Below, piece after piece: positions 36,483-45,333 of a DNA stretch of 64,000 nt (positions are counted from its first letter, which is position 1; each line of letters begins with the position of its first letter). Below the pieces are notes generated by a model. That model saw nothing but the letters and a program-made list of their open reading frames with translations, had not been told where the DNA came from and did not search any database. The stretch is from NCBI GenBank assembly GCA_023700805.1, contig JAMPYF010000016.1, positions 1-64,000 on the forward strand, in the 5' to 3' direction. This DNA comes from Sulfuritalea sp. (GTDB lineage Bacteria; Pseudomonadota; Gammaproteobacteria; Burkholderiales; Rhodocyclaceae). The translations under genes and the position numbers were made by a program.

Positions 36483-38120
36483 CTACTCAATGGCAGAGGC
36501 CGACCTGGCCTTCTCGCGCAGCACGTACTTCTGGATCTTGCCGGTCGAGGTCTTGGGCAGCGCCTCGAAGATGAACTTCTTGGGCACCTTGAAGCGCGCC
36601 ATGCGTTCGCGGCAGAACTCGGTCAGTTCCTCGGCCGTGACGGTCGAACCTTCGCGCAGCTCGATGAAGGCGCAGGGCACCTCGCCCCACTTCTCGTCGG
36701 GGGTGGCGACCACGGCGGCGCCCATCACCGCCGGGTGGCGATACAGCGTGTCCTCGACCTCGATCGAGGAGATGTTCTCGCCGCCCGAGATGATCACGTC
36801 CTTGCTGCGGTCCTTGATCTTGACGTAGCCGTCGGGCTGCATCACCGCGAGGTCGCCGGTGTGGTACCAGCCGCCGCGGAAGGCTTCCTCGGTGGCCTTC
36901 GGATTCTTCAGGTAACCCTTCATCACGATGTTGCCGCGGAACATGATCTCGCCCATGGTCTGGTCGTCCCAGGGCACCGGCAGCATGGTTTCCGGGTCCA
37001 TCACCGTGATGCCTTCCTGGCAATGGTAGCGCACGCCCTGGCGGCCGTTCAGGCGCACCTGTTCGTCGAGCGGCAGCTCCAGCCATTCGTCGTGCTTGGC
37101 GCAGACCGCGGCCGGGCCATAGGTTTCGGTGAGGCCATAGACATGGGTGATGTTGAAGCCGATCGTGTTCATGCCTTCGATCACCGCAGCCGGCGGCGGC
37201 GCGGCGGCGACCAGCGCCGAAACCTTGTGGTTGATGCCCTCGCGCCAGGCCGCCGGGGCGCTGATCAGCATCGAATGCACGATAGGCGCGCCGCAATAGT
37301 GGCTGACCTTGTGCTCGCGGATCGCGTCGAGGATCAGCTTCGGATCGACGCGGCGCAGGCAGACATTGGTGCCGGAATTGGCCGCCACGGTCCACGGGAA
37401 GCACCAGCCGTTGCAATGGAACATCGGCAGGGTCCACAGGTAGATCGACTGCGGCGGCATGCCCCAGGAGACGATGTTGGACAGCGCGTTGAGATAGGCG
37501 CCGCGGTGGTGATAGACCACGCCCTTGGGGTTGCCGGTGGTGCCCGAGGTGTAGTTGAGCGAAATCGCGTCCCATTCGTCGGCCGGCGTCTTCCAGGCGT
37601 AGTCGGGATGGCCGGCGGCGAGGAAGTCCTCGTAGCCGATGCTGCCCAGGCGCTCGCCGGGACCGGTGTACTCTGGATCATCGACATCGACGACAAGGAT
37701 GCTGCGCCCCAGTTCAGCCAGGGCCTTCTTCACCATCGTCGAATATTCGCGGTCGGTGATCAGCACCTTGGCCTCGCCGTGCTTGAGCATGAAGGCGATC
37801 GATTCGGCGTCGAGGCGCGTGTTCAGGGTATTCAGCACGGCGCCGCACATTGGCACGCCGAAATGGCATTCGAACATCTCGGGCGTGTTGTTGAGCATCG
37901 CCGCCACCGTGTCGCCAGCGCCAACTCCCTGTGCCGCCAGCGCCGAGGCCAGGCGCCGGCTGCGTTCATAGGCCTGAGCCCAGGTGTAGCGGCGCGCGCC
38001 GTGGATGGTCGCCACGCGCTCGGGATAGATGTAGGCGGAACGTTCGATGAAGGTCAGCGGCGTCAGCGGCACATAGTTGGCCGGATTCTTGTCCAGCCCG
38101 GCGGCGTAGGGATTGCTCAT
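36483..38120 (-). CDS. Medium/long-chain-type acyl-CoA synthetase
   Basis: A 545-residue AMP-forming ligase starting at ATG 38120, preceded by a good ribosome-binding site (GAAAGG). Motifs: ISLNYTSGTTGNPKGVVYHHRG (ATP binding), LPMFHCNGWCFPWTVA, THVYGLTETYGPAAVCAKH, GWYHTGDLAV, IKDRSKDVIISGGENISSIEVE and the catalytic Lys in LPKTSTGKIQKYVLR. This set is typical of AlkK-like ligases that activate free fatty acids or related acids to acyl-CoA. It starts 13 bases after the transporter lipoprotein gene ends, so it is probably in the same operon as the Mla-like genes. A partial repeat match (copy F) inside the gene encodes the common motif GVGAGDTV. Confidence 0.92.
   Translation of the reverse strand: MSNPYAAGLDKNPANYVPLTPLTFIERSAYIYPERVATIHGARRYTWAQAYERSRRLASALAAQGVGAGDTVAAMLNNTPEMFECHFGVPMCGAVLNTLNTRLDAESIAFMLKHGEAKVLITDREYSTMVKKALAELGRSILVVDVDDPEYTGPGERLGSIGYEDFLAAGHPDYAWKTPADEWDAISLNYTSGTTGNPKGVVYHHRGAYLNALSNIVSWGMPPQSIYLWTLPMFHCNGWCFPWTVAANSGTNVCLRRVDPKLILDAIREHKVSHYCGAPIVHSMLISAPAAWREGINHKVSALVAAAPPPAAVIEGMNTIGFNITHVYGLTETYGPAAVCAKHDEWLELPLDEQVRLNGRQGVRYHCQEGITVMDPETMLPVPWDDQTMGEIMFRGNIVMKGYLKNPKATEEAFRGGWYHTGDLAVMQPDGYVKIKDRSKDVIISGGENISSIEVEDTLYRHPAVMGAAVVATPDEKWGEVPCAFIELREGSTVTAEELTEFCRERMARFKVPKKFIFEALPKTSTGKIQKYVLREKARSASAIE
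37904..37929 (+). repeat. Interspersed repeat-like sequence, copy F (inside acyl-CoA synthetase)
   Basis: CCGTGTCGCCAGCGCCAACT is an exact match to the core and left flank, followed by CCC. On the minus strand it encodes VGAGDTV, a motif common in this enzyme family, so the match may be chance. Confidence 0.3.
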
Positions 38121-38133
38121 CGGATTCACCTTT

Positions 38134-38745
38134 CTAGCTACGACAACGTTCGACAATCGCCGGCTTCTCGCGGGCCAGTTGCCCCAGCCAGTTGCCAAGA
38201 TCGGCGGCCAGCGCCTGTACGGCCTGGCGCGCGGCGGCGGCACCGGCGCCGGCATCGGCCGCGGCCGCCGGCTGCGCGATGAGGAACAGCCGCTGGGAGA
38301 GTATCTCCGATCCGCGCAGCGGTGTCAGCACGGCGCGCGCTTCGAGCACCAGCCGGCTTTGCTGCGGATCGTCGAAGCGCTGTTCCAGTTCGTCCAGCAC
38401 CAGTTGCAGGCGGCAGCCGGTGCCGCCGAAGCCGGACGGGGCCGGCGCCAGGCGACGCTTCAAAAACACCTCCAGCAGCTCGGCCGGCGGCGCCGCCCAG
38501 CGGCTCTCGCCATAGCTCCGGCGTCGCAGGGGTTCGGCATAGGCGAGCCGGAAATGCATGGCCGCACCGGCGAGCCACGACGCCGTCTGCACCTCGATCG
38601 CCGCCAGCGGCAGCGCCGCGGCCGCCGCGGCGAGCGGCGCGCCCGGACTGCCGAAGTCGTAGCGCACCGGCTCGGCCGTGCGCACATTGCCGCCGCATGC
38701 CGCCAGCAGGCTTCCTGCAAGAATCATGGCCAGCCACTTGCTCAT
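38134..38745 (-). CDS. ABC-type transport auxiliary lipoprotein (PqiC/YmbA-like)
   Basis: A 203-residue lipoprotein with a clear lipobox (LLAAC, Cys17). It has the general layout of auxiliary lipoproteins that accompany MCE-type transporters: YDFGSPG early in the mature part and a C-terminal helix with LGNWLGQLAREK. Such proteins are thought to connect the transporter to the outer membrane. ATG 38745 overlaps the stop of the MCE gene by 4 bases. It completes the transporter set made by the three upstream genes. The alanine-rich linker near AQPAAAADAGAGAAAARQ is low complexity. Confidence 0.8.
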   Translation of the reverse strand: MSKWLAMILAGSLLAACGGNVRTAEPVRYDFGSPGAPLAAAAAALPLAAIEVQTASWLAGAAMHFRLAYAEPLRRRSYGESRWAAPPAELLEVFLKRRLAPAPSGFGGTGCRLQLVLDELEQRFDDPQQSRLVLEARAVLTPLRGSEILSQRLFLIAQPAAAADAGAGAAAARQAVQALAADLGNWLGQLAREKPAIVERCRS

Positions 38746-39689
38746 CGCACTTCTCCCTGTTTGGCCGGGGCGGAAAAGCCCGCTTCTCCGGGGCCGGAAC
38801 CTGTTTCGCCGCGGCCGAACAACAGCATCTGCGGATTTTTTTCCAGGCTGTCGAGGACGCGCGATAGCTGCCGCGAACTGCTTGCCAGTTCCTGCATCAG
38901 GGCGTTGGCGCGCGGCAGGGTATTCGTCGTCAACTCGTTGCCGGCGCCCGATGCAAGCTGCTCGAAGCGCTGCGACAGGACGCCCATCGACTTCACCAGC
39001 TCGCGCATCTCAGCCGTCAGCGGTGCACTCTCGCCCGCCGTCTTTTCGACATGCGCCAGGATCTGCCGCAGGCTGCGCAAATTGCTTTCCGACAGCGCCT
39101 CGCGCACCGCGGCGAGAATTTTCGGCATGTCGCGCAGGCCGTCTGAAGCCTCGGCCAGGTTCTCCAGCGTGCGCGCAAGGTTCTGCGCGTTCTTCTCGTC
39201 GAGCAGCTTGCCCAGGCGCAGGGATACGACGCTGATCTGCTCGACGATGTCGCCGGCCTTGTCGCCCAGCGTCTCGAACAGGGTCGGCTTCAGCGCAATG
39301 CGCGGCACCGCGCCGTCCGCCCCGACCAGCGGCTCGATCGAGGATCCGTCATCCTCGATCTGCACATAGGCCAGGCCGGTGACCCCCTGATAGCCGAGCG
39401 AGGCCGTGCTGCCGCGGGTCAGCTTGAAGCGGTTGTCGACATTGATGCGTACCAGGATCACGCGCGGATCCGCCTCGTCGGGCTCGATGGCCTCCACCTT
39501 GCCGGCGCGAATGCCGCGATAGCGGACCTGGGCCTGGACGTTGAGGCCGGTCACGTTGCGCCGGGTTTCCAGCAGGTAGGTCGTGGTCGATTCGTCGCTT
39601 TGCCCCAGCCACCAGATGGCAATTGCCGAGGCAATGCCCAGCAGCAGGGTGAAAATGCCGGCAGCCAGCGCGTGAGATCGATTTTCCAT
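38742..39689 (-). CDS. MCE/MlaD-family substrate-binding membrane protein
   Basis: A 315-residue protein with one N-terminal membrane helix (ALAAGIFTLLLGIASAIAIWWL) and one MCE domain at about residues 38-120 (VTGLNVQAQVRYRGIRAGKVEAIE, LGYQGVTGLAYVQIED). A long helical C-terminal region follows, rich in predicted coiled-coil. MCE proteins form hexameric rings that ferry phospholipid between membranes. It is 5 bases after the ATPase gene and overlaps the lipoprotein gene (ATGA). The single MCE domain and long helical tail resemble the PqiB/YebT relatives less than the MlaD type. Confidence 0.88.
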   Translation of the reverse strand: MENRSHALAAGIFTLLLGIASAIAIWWLGQSDESTTTYLLETRRNVTGLNVQAQVRYRGIRAGKVEAIEPDEADPRVILVRINVDNRFKLTRGSTASLGYQGVTGLAYVQIEDDGSSIEPLVGADGAVPRIALKPTLFETLGDKAGDIVEQISVVSLRLGKLLDEKNAQNLARTLENLAEASDGLRDMPKILAAVREALSESNLRSLRQILAHVEKTAGESAPLTAEMRELVKSMGVLSQRFEQLASGAGNELTTNTLPRANALMQELASSSRQLSRVLDSLEKNPQMLLFGRGETGSGPGEAGFSAPAKQGEVR

Positions 39690-39694
39690 GGTTT

Positions 39695-40477
39695 TTAGTG
39701 TGGCGCCGCCAGCCCGGAATTCTGCAGGGCCCGCACGCTGCGCTCGGAAAGGAAAAAGTTGCGGATGAAGGGATGATCGACTTGGATGATTTCGTCCGTC
39801 GTGCCGTAGGCGAGGATGCGCTGTTCGCCGAGTACCGCAACGCGCGTGGAAAGCGCCGCCAGCGTGTCGAGGTCGTGCGTGACCAGCATGACCGTGAGTC
39901 CGAGCTCTTCGCCGAGCATGCGGATCAGGCGCACAAAGCTGTCGGAGCGGTCGGGGTCGAGTCCGGCGGTCGGCTCGTCGAGCAGCAGCAGCTCGGGCTC
40001 CAGCGCCAGCGCGCGCGCCAGCGCGACGCGCTTGACCATGCCGCCGGAAAGTTCGGACGGCATCAGCCGGCCATGGCGCGGCAGCAGTTCGACCATCGAC
40101 AGCTTGAGCATGACCAGGTCGTGAATCGCATCCTCGTCGTAGCGCTTCAGTTCGCGCAGGGGAAAGGCGATATTGTCGAACACGTTGAAGGCGGAAAACA
40201 GCGCCCCGTGCTGGAACAGCACGCCGAAGCGCTGGCGCAGCGCGCGCTCGCGCGCCACGCCGCCGCCGAACAGCGGTTCGCCGAAGAGTTCGATGCCGCC
40301 CTTGTTCGGCAGCAGCAGGCCGACCACCATGCGCAGCAGCGTGGTCTTGCCGCTGCCGGAGCCCCCCACCAGCGAAACCATTTCGCCGCGCTCGATGTCA
40401 AGATTGAGGTCACGGTGGATCCAGACCTCGCCGAAGCGGGTGGACAGGTCGCGGATGCGGATCACCGGGGCGGTCAT
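39695..40477 (-). CDS. ABC transporter ATPase of Mla-like lipid transporter (MlaF-like)
   Basis: A 260-residue ATPase starting at ATG 40477 (MTAPVIRIRDLS); an open frame extends 51 bases further into the permease gene. Walker A is GGSGSGKTTLLRM, the signature motif ELSGGMVKRVALARALAL, Walker B LLLLDEPTAGLDPDRSDSF and the H-loop VMLVTHDLDTL. The GGMVKRVALARA signature is typical of MlaF. It energises lipid transport with the MlaE-like permease just upstream (4 bases between the genes). Confidence 0.92.
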   Translation of the reverse strand: MTAPVIRIRDLSTRFGEVWIHRDLNLDIERGEMVSLVGGSGSGKTTLLRMVVGLLLPNKGGIELFGEPLFGGGVARERALRQRFGVLFQHGALFSAFNVFDNIAFPLRELKRYDEDAIHDLVMLKLSMVELLPRHGRLMPSELSGGMVKRVALARALALEPELLLLDEPTAGLDPDRSDSFVRLIRMLGEELGLTVMLVTHDLDTLAALSTRVAVLGEQRILAYGTTDEIIQVDHPFIRNFFLSERSVRALQNSGLAAPH

Positions 40478-40481
40478 GGGC

Positions 40482-41600
40482 TCAGCCGGGCAGTCCGATG
40501 CTGCGCGTGGCGATGGCAAACGCGGCATCGATGATGATGACGATGGTGATCGCCGAGACCACCGAGGCCGTGGTGTTGGCGGACAGGCTCTCGGTGTTGG
40601 GACGCACGCGCAGGCCGAAGTGGCAGGCCACCAGGGCGACGAACATGCCGAACACCGCCCCCTTGGCCAGGCCTATCCACAGATTGGCCGCCGGCACGAC
40701 GCGCGGCAGGGTCTGGAAGAAGAAGCCGTAGGAGATATCGAGTTGCAACTGGGCCGAAACCATGCCGCCGATCATCGCGATCGAGGTGCTCCACAGCACC
40801 AGCAGGGGCATGGCGATGGTCAGCGCCACCACCTTGGGGAAGATCAGGCGCTGCCCGCGCGGCACGCCCATCGTCGACAGGGCGTCGATTTCCTCGGTGA
40901 CCCGCATCACGCCGAGTTGCGCGGTCATCGCCGAGCCGGAGCGCCCGGCCACCAGAATCGCCACCAGCACCGGCCCGAGCTCCCGCACCAGACCGAGGCC
41001 GATGATATTGACGATGAAGATGTCGGCGCCGAACTGCTTGAGCTGCAGGGCCGACAGGTAGGAAAGCACGACGCCGATCAGAAAGCCCACCAGCGCCGTG
41101 ACCGGCATCGCGCGCACCCCGCTCTTGTACAGGTTGGCCGAGATCTCGCGGCGCGGCAGGTCGGCGGGATTCTTCAGCACATGCACCAGGTCCAGTCCGA
41201 ACTGCCCCACCAGGGCCACGAAGTCGACCAGATGGCGGCCGATGCCGATCACCGCCGTGCCGACCACCATCGCGCCATGCAGCGGCGACAGCGGAACCTC
41301 GGCCGCCCGCGGCTCGTGATCGGCGGCGTCGATGCGCTCGAACACCCGCCGATGTTCGGGCTTGATCAACAGCAGCAACGGCCAGGCGCGCCCCCAGGCG
41401 CGCCACAGCAGGATGGCGCCGGCGCTGTCGATCGCCTCAAGGCCCAGGCAGTCCCAGCTGCTGTCGGGATCGGCGGCGGCACCCAGCTCGGCCGACAAAG
41501 CCACCGCACGCAAGGAAGTCGTCGCCAGCGTCCAGCGCCCGGAAAGCCTGACAACGCGTTCGCCATCGCGAACGATCACTTCAATGCGCGCGACGGACAT
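40482..41600 (-). CDS. Mla-like lipid ABC transporter permease with fused STAS-like domain
   Basis: A 372-residue protein. Residues 1-100 look like a STAS (MlaB-type) domain (VRLSGRWTLATTSLRAVAL, LGLEAIDSAGAILLWRAW). The rest is an MlaE permease with the family signature ELGPVLVAILVAGRSGSAMTAQLGVMRVTEEIDALSTMGV. The fusion means a separate MlaB is not needed. It is the first gene of the operon permease-ATPase-MCE-lipoprotein, followed by acyl-CoA genes. The start ATG 41600 is about 40 bases below a perfect TATAAT -10 box. Confidence 0.9.
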   Translation of the reverse strand: MSVARIEVIVRDGERVVRLSGRWTLATTSLRAVALSAELGAAADPDSSWDCLGLEAIDSAGAILLWRAWGRAWPLLLLIKPEHRRVFERIDAADHEPRAAEVPLSPLHGAMVVGTAVIGIGRHLVDFVALVGQFGLDLVHVLKNPADLPRREISANLYKSGVRAMPVTALVGFLIGVVLSYLSALQLKQFGADIFIVNIIGLGLVRELGPVLVAILVAGRSGSAMTAQLGVMRVTEEIDALSTMGVPRGQRLIFPKVVALTIAMPLLVLWSTSIAMIGGMVSAQLQLDISYGFFFQTLPRVVPAANLWIGLAKGAVFGMFVALVACHFGLRVRPNTESLSANTTASVVSAITIVIIIDAAFAIATRSIGLPG

Positions 41601-41638
41601 CAGTCAGATGCTTGCGTTGGCCGGTTGATGGAGCCTTG

Positions 41639-41667
41639 ATTATAGTCACGCCTGATTCCGACGACAT
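41639..41667 (-). promoter_or_regulatory. Possible promoter of the Mla-like operon
   Basis: A perfect TATAAT (41644-41639 on the minus strand) is preceded at 17 bases by ATGTCG (41667-41662), a weak -35. The spacer overlaps nothing, but the -35 touches the end of the ppx gene. Confidence 0.4.
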
Positions 41668-43151
41668 CAGGGATCGCGCTCGATGCGCAGCTCGCCGCCG
41701 ATCCCGGTCCATTGCTGCGCCTCGTCGGCCAGGGCCGCCGAGGTCAGCGGCAGGTCATTCAGCCCTTCGGCGCCCAGCCGCAACTGGAAACCGTTGCGCG
41801 TGAATCCGGCGACGCGCCGCGGCAGCGGTTGATCGTCGCGCGAGCGATGCAGCAGCACCGCGATGCGCAGGCAGAAGATCAGCGTCCATTCCGGAGCCTC
41901 GCCGCGCAAGGGCTGGGCGCGCTCCAGCTTGCCGCGGTGTGCCAGCACCAGGCGCGACAGGCGCGCCTGGTCGCGCCGGGAGAACCCCGGCATGTCGGCA
42001 TTGCCGAGGATGTAGGCGCTGTGCTTGTGGTAGCTCGAATGCGCCACGGATATCCCCACCTCATGCAGGCGGGCGGCCCAGATCATGAATTGCGCATCGG
42101 GATGCCCGGCTTCCCGGCTCGCGGGAACCAGCTGGTTGAGCAGATCGACAGCGGTATGCGCGACCCGCGCCGCCTGCCGCCGGTCCACCTCGTAGCGCTG
42201 CATGAAGCGATTCACCGTCGCTTCGCGCAAATCGTCATGGTGGTAGCGGCCGAGCTGGTCGTAGAGCACGCCGAGCCGCAGCGCACCCTCGGAAAAAGCC
42301 ATGCGCTCCAGGCCGAATTCCTTGAAGATGGCCGACATGATCGCCAGCCCGCCGGGCAGCACCGGCATCCGGTCGGCCCGCAAGCCCTGCAGGCGCAGGC
42401 GCGAAACCTCGCCGGCACGCAGCAGTTCGCCGCGCAGCTGCTCCAGCCCGTCGCGGGTCAGGCCGTGGTCGGAAAAGCCGTTCATCTCCAGCAGGTCGAC
42501 AATCGCCTTGGCCGTGCCCGAGGAGCCGATGGCTTCGTCCCACCCCGTCTCGCGGTAAGCATGGACGATGGTCTGCAGTTCGCGCCGCGCCGCGAGTTCG
42601 GCCTCCTTGAAGGAGCGTTTGTCTACCCGCCCTTCCGGAAAAAACCGCAGGCTGAAGCCGACGCAGCCCATGTAAAGGGATTCCAGCCGGATCGGATCGA
42701 TGTTCTGGCCAATGATGAATTCGGTCGAGCCGCCGCCGATATCGACCACCAACTGGCGCGTCTTCGGATTGGCCAGCGTGTGTGCGACGCCGAGATAGAT
42801 CAGGCGCGCCTCTTCGCGGCCGGCGATCACCTCGATAGGGAAGCCCAGCGCCGCCTCGGCCTTTTCCAGGAAAGCTTCGGCGTTCTTCGCCACCCGCAAG
42901 GTGTTGGTGGCCACCGCGCGCACGGCACCCGGGGCGAAATCGCGCAGCCGCTCGGCGAAGCGCGACAGCGCCTCGATGCCGCGTTGCTGGGCCGCCATGT
43001 CGAGCCGCTTGTCGACCGTCAGGCCCGCCGCGAGCCGGACCGATTCCTTGAGTCCGTCGAGGGGATAAATCTGGTTGGCCACGACTCGCCCCACTTGCAG
43101 CCGAAAGCTGTTGGAGCCGAGATCGACCGCGGCGATCAGTTCGTAGGCCAT
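41667..43151 (-). CDS. ppx: Exopolyphosphatase / guanosine pentaphosphate phosphatase (Ppx/GppA)
   Basis: A 494-residue protein. The N-terminal actin-like ATPase fold shows AAVDLGSNSFRLQVGRVV, RAVATNTLRVAKN and LVVDIGGGSTEFIIG, the phosphate-binding loops of this family. The C-terminal half contains the HD-like helical domain (RLHEVGISVAHSSYHKHSAYIL). It degrades polyphosphate from the end or hydrolyses pppGpp. It is divergent from ppk1, the polyphosphate kinase, with 97 bases between the starts, so synthesis and breakdown genes share a regulatory region. Start ATG 43151. Confidence 0.93.
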   Translation of the reverse strand: MAYELIAAVDLGSNSFRLQVGRVVANQIYPLDGLKESVRLAAGLTVDKRLDMAAQQRGIEALSRFAERLRDFAPGAVRAVATNTLRVAKNAEAFLEKAEAALGFPIEVIAGREEARLIYLGVAHTLANPKTRQLVVDIGGGSTEFIIGQNIDPIRLESLYMGCVGFSLRFFPEGRVDKRSFKEAELAARRELQTIVHAYRETGWDEAIGSSGTAKAIVDLLEMNGFSDHGLTRDGLEQLRGELLRAGEVSRLRLQGLRADRMPVLPGGLAIMSAIFKEFGLERMAFSEGALRLGVLYDQLGRYHHDDLREATVNRFMQRYEVDRRQAARVAHTAVDLLNQLVPASREAGHPDAQFMIWAARLHEVGISVAHSSYHKHSAYILGNADMPGFSRRDQARLSRLVLAHRGKLERAQPLRGEAPEWTLIFCLRIAVLLHRSRDDQPLPRRVAGFTRNGFQLRLGAEGLNDLPLTSAALADEAQQWTGIGGELRIERDP

Positions 43152-43207
43152 GCCGCGATTCTACCCCGCGCCAAAAGTTTGGCCCCTGTCATCCTGCGGC
43201 CACAAAA

Positions 43208-43236
43208 CTGACACATAATTATCCGCTTCGAATTAT
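43208..43236 (+). promoter_or_regulatory. Possible ppk promoter
   Basis: CTGACA and AATTAT are separated by 17 bases. A CTGTCAT sequence lies 22 bases before the CTGACA, so a degenerate PhoB site is conceivable but not convincing. Confidence 0.35.
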
Positions 43237-43248
43237 CCGGAAGCCCCC

Positions 43249-45333
43249 ATGCCGACCCCGCGTCGATTTCCCGCAGAGCAGTTCCTCAACCGCGAACTGT
43301 CCCTGCTCGCCTTCAACCAACGCGTGATCGCCCAGGCAGCCGACAGCCGGGTGCCGCTGCTGGAGCGGCTGCGATTCCTCTGCATCGTCTCGTCGAATCT
43401 CGACGAATTTTTCGAGATCCGCGTCGCCGGCCTCAAGGAACAGCTCAAGCTCGGCAGCCATGCCGCGGGCGCCGACGGCATGCCCCCGCTCGAGGTATTC
43501 CGCCGCGTCACGGAACAGGCCCATCAACTGATCGGCAAACAGTACGCACTGCTCAATGACGAGATACTTCCGGCGCTGGAAAAGGAAGGCATTGCGTTTT
43601 TCCGCCGCAGTCTGTGGACCAATGAACAGCGCGCCTGGATCCGCGATTACTTCCACAAGGAAGTCATGCCGGTGCTGACCCCGATCGGGCTCGACCCCTC
43701 GCATCCCTTCCCGCGGGTGCTGAACAAGAGCCTCAACTTCGCCGTCGAACTGGAGGGCACCGATGCCTTCGGCCGCAGTTCGGGCGCTGCCATCGTCCAG
43801 GCGCCGCGCGCCCTGCCGCGGGTAATCCGGCTGCCGAAGGAACTTTGCGGCGTCGATTACGGCTTCGTGTTCCTGTCCTCGGTGCTCCATGAATATGTCG
43901 ATGAGTTGTTCACCGGCATGAACGTGCTGGGCTGCTACCAGTTCCGCGTCACGCGCAATTCCGACCTCTTCGTCGACGACGAGGAAGTCAAGAACCTGCG
44001 CATCGCACTGCAGGGCGAACTGCCGCAGCGCCACTTCGGCGATGCGGTGCGCCTCGAAGTGGCCGACAACTGTTCGGAAGTCATGACCGACTTCCTGCTG
44101 CAGCAGTTCGGCCTGGAGCGCAGCGACCTCTATCGCGTGCCCGGCATCGTCAATCTGGTGCGGCTGATGTCGATACCCGACCGGGTGGATCGCCCCGACC
44201 TCATGTATGCACCCTTCCAGCCCGGCCTGCCCAAGGTGCTGGCAAAGCGCTACGACATCTTCGAAAGCATCCGCAAGCACGACATCCTGATGCATCACCC
44301 GTTCCAGTCCTTCACCCCGGTGATCCAACTGCTGCAGCAGGCTGCGGACGACCCCCTGGTGGTGGCGATCAAGATGACCGTGTACCGCACCGGCACCGAT
44401 TCGGTGCTGATGGAGCACCTGCTGCGCGCCGCGGAAAAGGGCAAGGAAGTGACGGTGGTGGTGGAACTCATGGCGCGCTTCGACGAGGAGGCCAATCTGT
44501 CGATCGCCGCCCGCCTGGAGGAAGTCGGCGCCCATGTGGTCTACGGCGTGGTCGGCTACAAGACCCACGCCAAGATGCTGATGGTCTTGCGCCGCGAGGA
44601 TCACGGCTATCGGCGCTACATCCACCTCGGCACCGGCAACTACCACCCGCGCACCACGCGCTTCTACACGGATTTCGGCCTGCTCACATCCAACCCGGAA
44701 ATCGGCGAGGACGTCAATGAGGTATTCAAGCAGCTCACCGGCCTGGGCAAGGCCGGCGCACTGAAGCACCTTTGGCAGGCCCCGTTCTCGCTGCACTCGA
44801 AAATGCTGGCCGCGATTCAGGCCGAGATCGAGGCCGCCCGCGCCGGCAAGTCGGCGCGCATCATCGCCAAGATGAACTCCCTGCTTGAACCGGAAATCAT
44901 CACGGCCCTGTACGAGGCCAGCCAGGCCGGCGTCAAGATCGACCTGATCGTGCGCGGCGTCTGTTCGCTGCGTCCCGGCGTCAAAGGCCTGTCGGAGAAC
45001 ATCCGGGTGCGTTCGGTGATCGGGCGTTTTCTCGAACATCACCGGATTTTCTATTTCCACGCCGGCGGCCAGCAGAATATCTACCTGTCCAGCGCCGACT
45101 GGATGGAGCGAAATTTCTTTCGCCGCATCGAGATCTGTTTTCCGGTGTTGGAGCCCAAGCTCAAGCAGCGCGTGCTCAAGGAAGGGCTCAAGCCCTACCT
45201 GGCCGACAACTGTCAGGCCTGGGAAATGGACGGCGGCGGCGGATACCGCATCAAGGCGACCAAGCGCCCCCGCATGAGCGCCCAGGAACGCCTGCTGAAG
45301 GACATGGGGGTCAGCGTCGTCAGCGTAACGTGA
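43249..45333 (+). CDS. ppk1: Polyphosphate kinase 1
   Basis: A 694-residue enzyme that makes polyphosphate from ATP. The N-terminus is typical (FLNRELSLLAFNQRVIAQA, FLCIVSSNLDEFFEIRVAGLKEQ). Catalytic-region motifs include YDIFESIRKHDILMHHPFQSF, the phospho-His loop VYGVVGYKTHAKMLMV, YIHLGTGNYHP and FYFHAGGQQNIYLSSADWMERN. GGAAG sits five bases before ATG 43249. It is divergent from ppx. At its 3' end the stop (45331-45333) overlaps the converging S49 peptidase gene by 14 bases, so transcripts of the two are complementary there. Confidence 0.95.
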   Translation: MPTPRRFPAEQFLNRELSLLAFNQRVIAQAADSRVPLLERLRFLCIVSSNLDEFFEIRVAGLKEQLKLGSHAAGADGMPPLEVFRRVTEQAHQLIGKQYALLNDEILPALEKEGIAFFRRSLWTNEQRAWIRDYFHKEVMPVLTPIGLDPSHPFPRVLNKSLNFAVELEGTDAFGRSSGAAIVQAPRALPRVIRLPKELCGVDYGFVFLSSVLHEYVDELFTGMNVLGCYQFRVTRNSDLFVDDEEVKNLRIALQGELPQRHFGDAVRLEVADNCSEVMTDFLLQQFGLERSDLYRVPGIVNLVRLMSIPDRVDRPDLMYAPFQPGLPKVLAKRYDIFESIRKHDILMHHPFQSFTPVIQLLQQAADDPLVVAIKMTVYRTGTDSVLMEHLLRAAEKGKEVTVVVELMARFDEEANLSIAARLEEVGAHVVYGVVGYKTHAKMLMVLRREDHGYRRYIHLGTGNYHPRTTRFYTDFGLLTSNPEIGEDVNEVFKQLTGLGKAGALKHLWQAPFSLHSKMLAAIQAEIEAARAGKSARIIAKMNSLLEPEIITALYEASQAGVKIDLIVRGVCSLRPGVKGLSENIRVRSVIGRFLEHHRIFYFHAGGQQNIYLSSADWMERNFFRRIEICFPVLEPKLKQRVLKEGLKPYLADNCQAWEMDGGGGYRIKATKRPRMSAQERLLKDMGVSVVSVT

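Noticed and set aside
37904..37929. Repeat copy F as an independent element
   Set aside because: It encodes GVGAGDT, a motif shared by this ligase family, so the match may be coincidence. It is kept only as a low-confidence feature.
43185..43215. Pho box upstream of ppk1
   Set aside because: CTGTCAT and CTGACAC are 22 bases apart with no clear middle repeat, whereas PhoB sites repeat at 11 bases with good agreement.
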